A stretch of 33,054 bases of DNA, from NCBI GenBank assembly GCA_016928115.1, contig JAFGLI010000007.1, positions 76,364 through 109,417 of the forward strand, read 5' to 3'. Source of the DNA: Candidatus Woesearchaeota archaeon. Its GTDB lineage: Archaea; Nanobdellota; Nanobdellia; Woesearchaeales; UBA9642. This document shows, piece by piece, positions 21,949-29,436 of this stretch; position 1 is the stretch's first letter; each line of letters begins with the position of its first letter. Made by a program: the position numbers and the translations under genes. The notes below the pieces were generated by a model, which saw only the letters and a list, made by a program, of their open reading frames with translations, was not told where the DNA came from and ran no database searches.

Positions 21949-22101
21949 ATGAGAATATGCCCTAAATGCAAAAGCACTGATGTGGAAGCTGACTTATCTG
22001 CACAATCCTATGGAAAAGGCTCTTTCTTCAACCAGTATAAATGCAATAATTGCGGCTATACAGGAATATTCTTTCCTGAAATAAAAAAGAAAAAAGATTA
22101 A
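21949..22101 (+). CDS. 50-aa zinc-ribbon protein
   Basis: Too short for the ORF track. It reads MRICPKCKSTDVEADLSAQS, YGKGSFFNQYKCNNCGYTGI and ends FFPEIKKKKD. Two knuckles, CPKC and CNNCGY, make a rubredoxin-like zinc ribbon of the kind seen in many small archaeal proteins. It is divergent from feoA and overlaps the last 4 bases of hef in convergent orientation. A TATA-like GTTTAAAAAGG stands about 35 bases before the ATG. The clean Cys spacing and family-like composition support it; the function is unknown. Confidence 0.7.
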   Translation: MRICPKCKSTDVEADLSAQSYGKGSFFNQYKCNNCGYTGIFFPEIKKKKD

Positions 22102-24335
22102 TCCTCTTTATATTCCTTATCAACAACTTCTTTAATTCCTTTGGCTTTCTTAGGCCCTATGAGGTCTATTTTCTGCAATTGCTCTTCAGAGGCGTTTATT
22201 ATTTTTTTAACAGTCTTAAATTTTTTTAGTAATGGCCTTGCAAGCTTGGTCCCTATATTCGGCAAAGCACTTACTAAATACTCCTGCTGCTCTTTTAAAG
22301 TCTGGGGCTTTAAAGTATGATAAACAAACTCCCTGTCTTCATCCTCCTGCATTCTTTTAGCTATTATGTGCATCAATGATGCAGTTTCATAAGGAGTTTT
22401 TGTCTGCAGTATAGGAATGCCGTAGCTTACAGAGATGGTTGCAAGCATGCCTCTTATTGCATTTGGATGAATTTTTCTCAAAGAAAATATATCTTCCTCT
22501 CCTTCAATTATAAAAACAGGCTTTTTGTATTTTTTCAGTTCTTTTGCCTGCTTAAGTATCCTGCCGTCTATTATGGAATCAACAAAATCAGTGCATGTTT
22601 TATATTCGACAGCAACATCCCCTCCCAGTAAATAATCCCCGACCTCTAAGTTTTTCAGGCCTATATTAACTCCGAATTCGACAAGTTTTTTTACAATAAG
22701 GGAATTCCTTTCCCTATGGTCAATATAAATGACTATTTTTTTTTCTTCAGTTTTATTATTTTTAATCTCATTCATATTCTTCTTCTTTGTTTTTTTCCTT
22801 TCTGGAACATCATCAGAAAACTGCTCCAATACCCTATCATATAAAAGTTTCTTCCTTAATAATTTTATCGCCCGGTACATCCTTTTTTCCTTGTGATGCA
22901 CAACCCACCCATAAGTTTCATCCCTTGTGCCTTTTGATATCAATACAACAAGCCTGCCTTTCTCAAGCCTTCCTGTCCTTCCTTTTCTCTGTATTCTTCT
23001 TATCACAGAAGGTATAGGCTCATAAAATATTACAATATCAACAGAAGGTATGTCCAGGCCTTCCTCGCCTATGCTTGTTGAAACCAGTATATTAAACTTA
23101 TCTTCCCTGAATTTATCAAGAACCTCTTTCTGGTTTTTTTGTGTCAAACCTGTATCTTTCTTTTTCGCCTGCCCCACAAACAGGCTTGCTGTTGATATCT
23201 TATTAAGCTCCTCAACAATCTTAACTCCTGAATCCCTGTATTCTGTGAATATTATTATCTTTTTGTTTTTATTGTTTTCAATTATCTCCTTTAATTTTGT
23301 CAGTTTTGGATGCTCTATGTTTTTTTCAATCAGTTTTCTTGTCCTTATTATTGCAGATTTGAAATATATGTCCTGCAAAAGGTTCTTTACTGCCCTTGTC
23401 TTGCCTTTCTCTGCCTCTTCCTCAACTTTCTTAAAATATTCATTCAGGGCAGCAAGGTTCTGCGTCTCTATTAAGTCAAGGGCATGATAAGCCTTCAGTG
23501 CCTCGGCTGTCAAAGAAATAGACTTCCATATCTCAGGGCTTTTTTCACCTTGCGCCACTTTCCCCTGCAAAGAGCCCTGGAAATTTATCAGTGCTTTTTT
23601 TGTATAAGAATCAATACGGCCGTATAAAAATCCCATCTGCTTGATTTGTTTAAGCTTATTTTTATAGCAGATTTTCAGGGAAGAAATTATGTCATTGAAT
23701 GCCTCAGGAAGCTCAACCATTATCCTGTCCATATCCACTTCCTGTATATAAGGCTTCACATCAGGGTCGTTTTCTGTCCTTACCTCTATCTTCTCAATAA
23801 AAAGGTTCCTGCATGTCTCTTTTATGGATTCAAGATTATCCCCGGGGCTTGCAGTCATTGCCATGATTCTTTCATAATTGGCTTTTTTATGATACTGCTG
23901 GGCTATCCAGACATAGGAATATTTTTTCACAGCCCTGTGAGCCTCATCAAAACCTATTAATGAAAACTTTTCTAAAGGAACATATCCTGAGATTATATCA
24001 TTCTCAACAGTCTGGGGTGTTGCAAAAAGGATTTTCTTGCTTTCCCACAATTCCTTTCTTTTTTCAGGGGAAGTCTTTCCTGTCAGCTCAGCCATATTGT
24101 CTTCTTCAACATTAAAGTATTTTTTAAAGACATAATAATACTGGTCTATTAAAGGTTTTGTAGGCCCTAAAAGCAGAATCTTGGACTTAGGATAAACATC
24201 TAATCTGTGGGCAGCAGCCATAAGAAATATATTGGTTTTCCCCAATCCTGTGGGCAGAACAACTAAAGTATTATATTTTATACAGCTCCCGAATATAGTC
24301 TCCTGATAGAGCCTGGGCTTAAAATTCTTAATCAT
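22098..24335 (-). CDS. hef: Hef: helicase fused to XPF/ERCC4-type nuclease
   Basis: Archaeal enzyme that unwinds and cleaves stalled replication forks, related to FANCM and XPF. The superfamily 2 helicase part has VVLPTGLGKTNIFLMAA (Walker A), IGFDEAHRAVKKYSYV (DEAH) and MAMTASP, and in the second RecA domain IIFTEYRDSG, STSIGEEGLDIPSVDIVI and RRIQRKGRTGRLEKGR. The nuclease domain starts near YIDHRERNSLIVKKLVEFG and has VGDYLLGGDVAVEYKTCTDF. The usual ERK triad appears as EYK. The C-terminal helix-hairpin-helix pair is SALPNIGTKLARPLLKKF and IDLIGPKKAKGIKEVV. Length is 745 aa, as in Pyrococcus. It stands as a single gene. Confidence 0.95.
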   Translation of the reverse strand: MIKNFKPRLYQETIFGSCIKYNTLVVLPTGLGKTNIFLMAAAHRLDVYPKSKILLLGPTKPLIDQYYYVFKKYFNVEEDNMAELTGKTSPEKRKELWESKKILFATPQTVENDIISGYVPLEKFSLIGFDEAHRAVKKYSYVWIAQQYHKKANYERIMAMTASPGDNLESIKETCRNLFIEKIEVRTENDPDVKPYIQEVDMDRIMVELPEAFNDIISSLKICYKNKLKQIKQMGFLYGRIDSYTKKALINFQGSLQGKVAQGEKSPEIWKSISLTAEALKAYHALDLIETQNLAALNEYFKKVEEEAEKGKTRAVKNLLQDIYFKSAIIRTRKLIEKNIEHPKLTKLKEIIENNKNKKIIIFTEYRDSGVKIVEELNKISTASLFVGQAKKKDTGLTQKNQKEVLDKFREDKFNILVSTSIGEEGLDIPSVDIVIFYEPIPSVIRRIQRKGRTGRLEKGRLVVLISKGTRDETYGWVVHHKEKRMYRAIKLLRKKLLYDRVLEQFSDDVPERKKTKKKNMNEIKNNKTEEKKIVIYIDHRERNSLIVKKLVEFGVNIGLKNLEVGDYLLGGDVAVEYKTCTDFVDSIIDGRILKQAKELKKYKKPVFIIEGEEDIFSLRKIHPNAIRGMLATISVSYGIPILQTKTPYETASLMHIIAKRMQEDEDREFVYHTLKPQTLKEQQEYLVSALPNIGTKLARPLLKKFKTVKKIINASEEQLQKIDLIGPKKAKGIKEVVDKEYKED

Positions 24336-24430
24336 ATATTAGATAATAAAAAAGATGTTTATAAATATTTTTGGGATAGTTGTCTTGTGAGAACTTATAA
24401 TAAACCAACACCATTAATCCTTTTCAGCAA

Positions 24431-24440
24431 GATATATAAA
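24431..24440 (+). promoter_or_regulatory. TATA box of the unknown gene at 24463
   Basis: GATATATAAA is centred about 27 bases before the ATG. A leaderless mRNA is expected. Confidence 0.5.
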
Positions 24441-24462
24441 CAAAGACAAATTAATAATCTTA

Positions 24463-24828
24463 ATGAAAAAAACAACTCATTCAAACATATGGAAAAATAA
24501 ACCATCTGAAAAAAGTGTTTTTGTAACTGAATTCTTTGATCATGCCCTAAAATTAATTGAATCAGATAAAAAGAAAAAACAATTCTATGAAAAAGTCCAG
24601 CTTCCAGATGAAAAAGTCATTTCCTGCCCGAGAAAAAAAGATAAATCCCAGCCTCATTTATATTATTATCTAACCAAAGACTTTGAATACATGGTCCCAC
24701 ATTATTTCTTTGATAGAAAAGAACTAGAAACTGTATTAAGTCAGTTTTTTAGAGATATTAAAATAAATACAGTTGTTAAAAAATCAAATAAATTTGGAAA
24801 ATTCTTTTTTGTAGAAGCAAAAGTATAA
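24463..24828 (+). CDS. Unknown 121-aa protein
   Basis: Not recognised. It is a soluble basic protein without membrane segments. Visible pieces are VFVTEFFDHALKLIESDKKK (amphipathic helix), QLPDEKVISCPRKKDKSQPH, YYYLTKDFEYMVPHYFFDRK and ELETVLSQFFRDIKINTVVK, ending GKFFFVEAKV. One Cys and several His (PHLYYY, PHYFF) are present, but no motif is complete. A well-placed TATA box and its own position between two minus-strand genes indicate a monocistronic gene. It may be lineage specific. Confidence 0.65.
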   Translation: MKKTTHSNIWKNKPSEKSVFVTEFFDHALKLIESDKKKKQFYEKVQLPDEKVISCPRKKDKSQPHLYYYLTKDFEYMVPHYFFDRKELETVLSQFFRDIKINTVVKKSNKFGKFFFVEAKV

Positions 24829-24843
24829 ATTTCTTATAAGAAT

Positions 24844-24870
24844 AAAAAGAAAAAAAGAAAAAAAAGAGGA
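24844..24870 (-). terminator. T-rich terminator of the duplicated 75-aa gene
   Basis: The minus strand reads CCTCTTTTTTTTCTTTTTTTC then more T, starting three bases after the stop codon. This is a strong archaeal U-tract terminator. Confidence 0.55.
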
Positions 24871-24872
24871 AT

Positions 24873-25100
24873 TTACTTTCTTCCTCTTGCCATCTTGGCT
24901 CTTGAAATGTCTCCGTTTTTGTCTACAAAATACAGGTAACCTGATTGTTTCTTGACTCCTGCTCTTGCTACTTTCTGGGTTCCTTTCTTTGCTTTTCTTC
25001 CTCTTGCCATAGTAGCTCTGGAAACATCTCCGTTTTTATCTACAAAGTATAGATATCCTTTTTCTTTTTTCACGCCTACTTTTGCTACTTTTTCTGCCAT
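24873..25100 (-). CDS. 75-aa basic protein made of two tandem 33-residue units
   Basis: The protein consists of two copies of one unit joined by AKKGTQ. Unit 1 (residues 4-36) has KGYLYFVDKNGDVSRATMAR and unit 2 (43-75) has SGYLYFVDKNGDISRAKMAR; 27 of 33 aligned positions are identical. Each unit looks like a small beta hairpin (GYLYFVDKNGDVSR) ending in a basic tail MARGRK. Short single-unit proteins of this type seem familiar from DPANN genomes, but I know no function. Strong basic charge suggests nucleic-acid binding. GGGGTGA before the ATG, TTTATAAATA around 25170 and a strong terminator make a tidy single-gene unit, perhaps highly expressed. Confidence 0.7.
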   Translation of the reverse strand: MAEKVAKVGVKKEKGYLYFVDKNGDVSRATMARGRKAKKGTQKVARAGVKKQSGYLYFVDKNGDISRAKMARGRK

Positions 25101-25167
25101 TTTATTTCACCCCGTAATTTTTACCTATTGATAGAATTTATAGGCAATATATTACTATAATATAGAG

Positions 25168-25180
25168 GATATTTATAAAT
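25168..25180 (-). promoter_or_regulatory. TATA box of the duplicated 75-aa gene
   Basis: The minus strand reads ATTTATAAATATCC, predicting a start near 25148 and a leader of about 48 bases that includes the site TTACGGGGTGA. Confidence 0.45.
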
Positions 25181-25237
25181 TTTATTATTTTTCCCGTGTA
25201 AACCCCGTCTAAAAAACAGAATAATTATTAAAAAAGA

Positions 25238-25939
25238 TTATTTTGTCTTTGAATATATAAAGAAAGAAACTATAACTGAAAGAGAAAATGCACCGAATAA
25301 AGCCCATATATTACCATACCATATTAATACAGAATATAACAATACTGTGAAAAATGAGACATAAAAAAGCAGCCTTGAATTCATAAATATATTTAAACCT
25401 GTATTATGAGGTAAAGGAAGCAGTGTAAAAACTGCTATAAGCAGGTTTATAATTATTGCATACTTAAACAGTGAGGAATTGGTTATTATATATAAGGGCT
25501 TAAGCAAAAAAGCAATGAATATATTAGACATAGGCCCTGCAAGGGAGATAAATGCAAGTTCCCCGTAATTAATGCCATAAGGGAATTTGCCGAGCCTGAG
25601 CCTTTCCACAATATCTATTTCAATAACTCCCGGCAAAACCAAAGGCAGTGTTCCCATGCTTACAAAAGCAGTAATTAGAGAGAACAACAAACCTATAAGC
25701 CAGTATTTGTATGTGGCAACATAGCCCCTTAACACAGAGATTGCTTTTTGCAAAGAAACATGAATAAAAAAGCTTATTCCTGTGATTATTAAGGAAGAGG
25801 TTAAGACAAAAAGCACATTCCCGAAACCCAGACTTAAAGGAAGAAAAGAGAATATAAAAGCCATAAATATTATTGAAATAAAAATTTCTTTTGTCTCTTG
25901 ATTTGTATATCTGAAGAATTCCCTTAATTCATCTAGCAT
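25238..25939 (-). CDS. M50/site-2-protease-like membrane protein lacking catalytic residues
   Basis: A polytopic membrane protein with about six hydrophobic segments, arranged like prokaryotic M50 proteases. The position of the HExxH helix reads ISFFIHVSLQKAISVLRGY: only the first His (H60) remains. Further on LPGVIEIDIVERLRLGKFP and AFISLAGPMSNIFIAFLL match the conserved PG and AGPxxN stretches. The NxxPxPxLDG motif has become LLPLPHNTGLNIF, so the Asp ligand is gone too. It is probably a non-catalytic relative, perhaps a chaperone or regulator of membrane proteins. It lies 34 bases after tdk in the same direction and may share its transcript. Confidence 0.7.
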   Translation of the reverse strand: MLDELREFFRYTNQETKEIFISIIFMAFIFSFLPLSLGFGNVLFVLTSSLIITGISFFIHVSLQKAISVLRGYVATYKYWLIGLLFSLITAFVSMGTLPLVLPGVIEIDIVERLRLGKFPYGINYGELAFISLAGPMSNIFIAFLLKPLYIITNSSLFKYAIIINLLIAVFTLLPLPHNTGLNIFMNSRLLFYVSFFTVLLYSVLIWYGNIWALFGAFSLSVIVSFFIYSKTK

Positions 25940-25973
25940 ATTGATTTATTTTTTGTTTTAAGATATATAAAGT

Positions 25974-26633
25974 TTATGAATTATTTTGTTTTTTTAAAAC
26001 TCCCTCATAAGTATATTTTTCATAGCATTTCCCGCATGCAACCCCGTATAAGTCCTTCCCTCCTGCAACAACCAATTCTTCAAGTGGCTTTTTCCTGAAG
26101 CCGTATCTTGCCTCCATATTCCTGCACAATTCACAGGTGGCATACTCATAATGAACCTCATCCGCCATGTCTATCAGGTATTTCATCTGCCCGAAATAAT
26201 TCTGCCTGTAGTCAAGATTCAAACCATTACCGAAAACATGCATATCCATCTCCTTCAGAAGTTTTTCAATTACCCTCACAATACCTATTGATGTCTCTGT
26301 CTTTCCTGAAAAGAATTGTAATTCATCTATAAAAACAGCATGTATTTTTTTGTTTTTAGCTTCATTTATATACTCAATTATTTTCTCAGGCAGCTCATCA
26401 GAAATCCTTATTATTTTTTCCTTATAAGTTAATGTACTCCCCGGATGGCTTTTCAGCAGGTTTATTTCGCTCTCATTTTCCGCATATCTTGTGTCCCTGC
26501 CTGAGCCTATAAGAAGGGAATTATAAACAGAATAATTTATCTGTGCTTTCCTGGCCAGCATCTTAATAGTCTTGTTTGAGAACATGCAGCCGGTCCATAA
26601 CTCAAATTTTCCAGGAGATAATATCCTTCCCAT
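25974..26633 (-). CDS. tdk: Thymidine kinase, type II
   Basis: Salvage enzyme that phosphorylates thymidine with ATP. Family features are the N-terminal FELWTGCMFSNKTIKMLARK (P-loop position), the Walker B-like AVFIDELQFFSG, the lid-side GLNLDYRQNYFGQMKYLIDM and ADEVHYEYATCELC, the zinc site CELC plus CGKC, and a C-terminal CGKCYEKY. The P-loop reads GCMFSNKT, where nearly all family members have GPMFSGKT. Length is 219 aa from the chosen start. The ORF track begins 14 codons earlier; I prefer ATG 26633 because GGAGGG lies just upstream and homologues start near this point. Confidence 0.9.
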   Translation of the reverse strand: MGRILSPGKFELWTGCMFSNKTIKMLARKAQINYSVYNSLLIGSGRDTRYAENESEINLLKSHPGSTLTYKEKIIRISDELPEKIIEYINEAKNKKIHAVFIDELQFFSGKTETSIGIVRVIEKLLKEMDMHVFGNGLNLDYRQNYFGQMKYLIDMADEVHYEYATCELCRNMEARYGFRKKPLEELVVAGGKDLYGVACGKCYEKYTYEGVLKKQNNS

Positions 26634-26724
26634 TCTTTCCCTCCCCCACCTCTCCTTTTTATGATTAAAAAACAATTAAAGAAAACAACAATAAATATAT
26701 AAACATTTTGATTGTCTTATAATT

Positions 26725-27039
26725 TTAATCAATTAATAATTTTAAATTATTATAACCTCCTATTTCAAGAGAATAGTCTCCTTTTTCAACCTTCTCCAGA
26801 ACATCTCTGAATTCATCTACTGCCTCAGGTATGTTTTTATAAGGCTTTTCATTAAAATAACTATGCCCGAACCCTTCAAGAGATATATTTATTCTCAATC
26901 CTGCCTTTTCCCATTCATCAAGGCTTAATGTTAGAAAGGGTTTTGTTTTGACTATAATTTTCTCAAGATTAAACTGTATATTGAATTCTGACTTTATTCT
27001 ACTTTTAACCCTGTCTTTTGTTTGTAAAACATTTGCCAT
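26725..27039 (-). CDS. Unknown 104-aa protein
   Basis: Not recognised. It is a small soluble protein that begins MANVLQTKDRVKSRIKSEFN, then IIVKTKPFLTLSLDEWEKAG and LRINISLEGFGHSYFNEKPY. It ends with a helix and turn (IPEAVDEFRDVLEKVEKGDY, LEIGGYNNLKLLID). Alternating strands then a helix suggest an alpha/beta fold of about 100 residues. No catalytic motif or Cys is present. It stands alone with about 50-60 base gaps to traB-like and tdk genes. Confidence 0.65.
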   Translation of the reverse strand: MANVLQTKDRVKSRIKSEFNIQFNLEKIIVKTKPFLTLSLDEWEKAGLRINISLEGFGHSYFNEKPYKNIPEAVDEFRDVLEKVEKGDYSLEIGGYNNLKLLID

Positions 27040-27100
27040 ATTACATCAATAAGAGAAGAGAACCGGATTTATAAATTTTTATAATAATTAAATGAAAAAA

Positions 27101-27793
27101 TTACAGTTTTCTTTTTGTATTTGAAATTATGTCAAACAACCCTTCCTCATGGCCTGCTCCAACAACAACCAGAATCTTTTCTTCAGGGAAGTTATTTATT
27201 AAAAACAGGATTCTCTTTGCCATAACTTCATTCCTTTCCTCAATAAGAACCTTATGGATTCCGGGGTATCTTTTCTTAAGGTAAACAAGGATTTTCTTTA
27301 TAATTTCCTTTTCAGGGACTTTAGAGAGACTTATTTTATTTGTTTCAAATCCAAATTCTTTTCTCATAAAAGGAGCTCTTAAAAAATCCCAGATAAGCCT
27401 TAATTTTTCCCTGAATGAAAATTCTTTTGATAGTCTTCTTATTGTGACAGCAATATCCCTGTCTATTAAATACACTCTGAGCTTGTTCTCTTTAGCCAAT
27501 CTGACTGCATGGAGCATATCAGAGCCCGGCTCAATCCCCACCAGCCTTCCAAGCTTTTGCTGTAATATGTGTCCTATGAGCATAAAAAAATAGCCAAACA
27601 AACCAAGGGATAAAATATTTGAAGGGCTTAAAGAAGGCTTCGCCTTAGACATCAGCCCATGCAGCCTGCCTGCATCCAATTCAACTGCAACATGCTTCGG
27701 CTTTTGCTTTTTAAAATAATCATTAATTTCTTTTATAGACTGAGCAGCAATATGACTTGTCCCTATTATATCTGTATTTTTATAGGACTTCAT
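27101..27793 (-). CDS. TraB/PrgY-family protein
   Basis: The TraB domain is widespread (bacterial PrgY, archaeal, human TRABD) and related to Tiki-type metalloproteases; its archaeal role is unclear. Signature motifs are DIIGTSHIAAQSIKEI with the GxxH start, KHVAVELDAGRLHGL, VYLIDRDIAVTIRRLSKEF, VLIEERNEVMAKRILFL and the end ILVVVGAGHEEGLFDI. Length is 230 aa, the basic domain without the long C-terminal membrane part. One hydrophobic stretch (LSLGLFGYFFMLIGHIL) lies inside the domain. It is the last gene of a four-gene operon, seven bases after the ferredoxin-like subunit, which couples it to a redox enzyme. Confidence 0.88.
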   Translation of the reverse strand: MKSYKNTDIIGTSHIAAQSIKEINDYFKKQKPKHVAVELDAGRLHGLMSKAKPSLSPSNILSLGLFGYFFMLIGHILQQKLGRLVGIEPGSDMLHAVRLAKENKLRVYLIDRDIAVTIRRLSKEFSFREKLRLIWDFLRAPFMRKEFGFETNKISLSKVPEKEIIKKILVYLKKRYPGIHKVLIEERNEVMAKRILFLINNFPEEKILVVVGAGHEEGLFDIISNTKRKL

Positions 27794-27800
27794 TTTAGAA

Positions 27801-28235
27801 TTATTTTAAGCCAAAGAAATCATCAATGTCTTTTATCTTCTTCTTGTTGCCATAAGGCTTTCCATAAACTTTTATATTCTCAGCTATACTGTGGTTTGCC
27901 CTTGTCTCTATATTGCTCTCAACCAAATATTCTCTTACTTTCCTTACTAAGTATTTCATGTCTGAAAAACAAAACCTTTTGGAGCACAACCCGCACAGGC
28001 AGCAGTACTTATAAAATATCTCAGCCCTGTTGGTCAGATTTTCATTCTTTATAAAAAGTGCTTTTGCCCTTGGAGAGACAGTCTCTTTTCTCAATGCCCT
28101 GAAAACCGGGCAGTCCTCCCTGTTTAAGCCTGTGAACGAGCATGGCTTGATATGCTTCTTTATCTCAGCTATATCCATCAGCCCTATATTCTCATTTTCC
28201 TCTTTATTTTCAATAATGTCTTTTTTCTTGGTCAT
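27801..28235 (-). CDS. Ferredoxin-like Fe-S subunit, GlcF/HdrC N-terminal type
   Basis: A 144-aa protein matching the N-terminal half of glycolate-oxidase-type Fe-S subunits. After a charged leader come PCSFTGLNREDCPVFRAL, the diagnostic TVSPRAKALFI and a second cluster region YKYCCLCGLCSKRFCF. It ends GKPYGNKKKIKDIDDFFGLK. The first cluster keeps only two of four Cys (C32, C42). The second has C78, C81, C84 and C89, with one extra residue before the last. So probably one 4Fe-4S cluster remains. It is 5 bases downstream of the flavoprotein and 7 before the TraB-family gene. It should pass electrons between the FAD subunit and the CCG subunit. Confidence 0.72.
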   Translation of the reverse strand: MTKKKDIIENKEENENIGLMDIAEIKKHIKPCSFTGLNREDCPVFRALRKETVSPRAKALFIKNENLTNRAEIFYKYCCLCGLCSKRFCFSDMKYLVRKVREYLVESNIETRANHSIAENIKVYGKPYGNKKKIKDIDDFFGLK

Positions 28236-28240
28236 TTTTA

Positions 28241-29434
28241 TTATTTATAATCCAAAACTTCTCCCCTGTTAAGTATATTATTATAGTCGTATTTCTCCTT
28301 CAGCCTCATCATTTTCCTTTTGAAGATCTGGGGAGTATACTCTTTTTTCAGTATGCCGTAGCCATAGTTTGAGCTTACATTTCCCTGGTGTTTATTTACC
28401 AGTTCATACATCTCCTCCCTCAGGTTCTTCTGCTCCTGGTTGAAGAAGCAGTGGATTGTGTTGTTGTATAAAGAGCCTGCTATGGGTATTTCGTTTGTGT
28501 TCAGCCATTTGAACAAGTCATAAGTCTGATCAATAGGCAAAGAAGGGTCATCCCTGTATATATAGCCCTTATCAGCAAGAAGATTCTGGATGCCCAGGAT
28601 TTTATTCCTCAGCTTTTTTATTTTAAGGGGCTCTATTACAGAGCCTTTGTTGTTTTCATACTCTGCAATTAAATGGTATCCTTCACCGAGGTCAAGAAAA
28701 ACAGATGAAATATTATCAAAAAGGACCAGAGATATTAAACCTTCTTTTTTTTCAATCTCTCTCCACTTAGTTATTAACTGAACAATATCCTCGAAACCAA
28801 ATAAATCCATACTGACATTTTCAATATTATTTGCCAGTTTTAATTTTGCGCTTGCTATTGCCCCTATGCATCCTTCTGTGCCTATGAAGTTCTCAAAATC
28901 TTCTTTATTGTTAATATTATAATATTTGCCTGTCCCATCCAGAACCTCCAGTTCTGAAACCCAGTTCATGGCCCTCCTGTATTTAAACGCCCTGAAACCA
29001 TATTTATTCAGGGCCAATATTCCTCCTATTGTGGAAGCGCTTTGCTCAGGAGTTAGTATAGGGAAAGTTAATTTATATTTTGACAAAAACCTGTTAAGGT
29101 TCTCAACAACTATGCCCGGCTGCAGCCTTATGAATTTATCCTTGTTTTCATATTCAAACTCAATAACTTTGTTCATCCTGCTGAAATCCATTATATAATT
29201 ATTTGTTCCTATTGCAGAGCCCACGCAGTTGGTTCCTGCTCCCCTTAAAGTCAGGGGCATATTTATCCTGTTGCAGTAATTTATTATCTTCTGTATTTCA
29301 TTGACTTTTTTAGGAAAAACTACTAGGGCAGGCCTTCTTTCAAGCAAAGACGCATCTATTGAATAAGCCTCCAAGTCCTCGTCGGATTCCAGCACATTGT
29401 TTTTTCCAACTAATTTTATCAGGTGTTTGTTCAT
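28241..29434 (-). CDS. GlcD-like FAD-linked oxidoreductase
   Basis: Flavin subunit of a 2-hydroxyacid dehydrogenase-like complex (FAD-binding type 4/PCMH fold). Motifs are RPALVVFPKKVNEIQKIINY, the FAD loop MPLTLRGAGTNCVGSAIGTN, IRLQPGIVVENLNRFL, FPILTPEQSASTIGGILALN and EGCIGAIASAKLKL. The C-terminal part FKRKMMRLKEKYDYNNILNR ends in a short substitute for the family's FDPxxxLNPG motif. Length is 397 aa, somewhat shorter than GlcD (about 450-500). The substrate could be D-lactate or glycolate. It starts 2 bases after the CCG-domain gene and is part of the same operon. Confidence 0.88.
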   Translation of the reverse strand: MNKHLIKLVGKNNVLESDEDLEAYSIDASLLERRPALVVFPKKVNEIQKIINYCNRINMPLTLRGAGTNCVGSAIGTNNYIMDFSRMNKVIEFEYENKDKFIRLQPGIVVENLNRFLSKYKLTFPILTPEQSASTIGGILALNKYGFRAFKYRRAMNWVSELEVLDGTGKYYNINNKEDFENFIGTEGCIGAIASAKLKLANNIENVSMDLFGFEDIVQLITKWREIEKKEGLISLVLFDNISSVFLDLGEGYHLIAEYENNKGSVIEPLKIKKLRNKILGIQNLLADKGYIYRDDPSLPIDQTYDLFKWLNTNEIPIAGSLYNNTIHCFFNQEQKNLREEMYELVNKHQGNVSSNYGYGILKKEYTPQIFKRKMMRLKEKYDYNNILNRGEVLDYK

Positions 29435-29436
29435 TT

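Noticed and set aside
24829-24843. TTCTTATAAGAA palindrome after the unknown gene as a hairpin terminator
   Set aside because: It has no loop and is all A/T in the stem ends; the adjoining T-tract on the minus strand is a better explanation for termination of the neighbouring gene.
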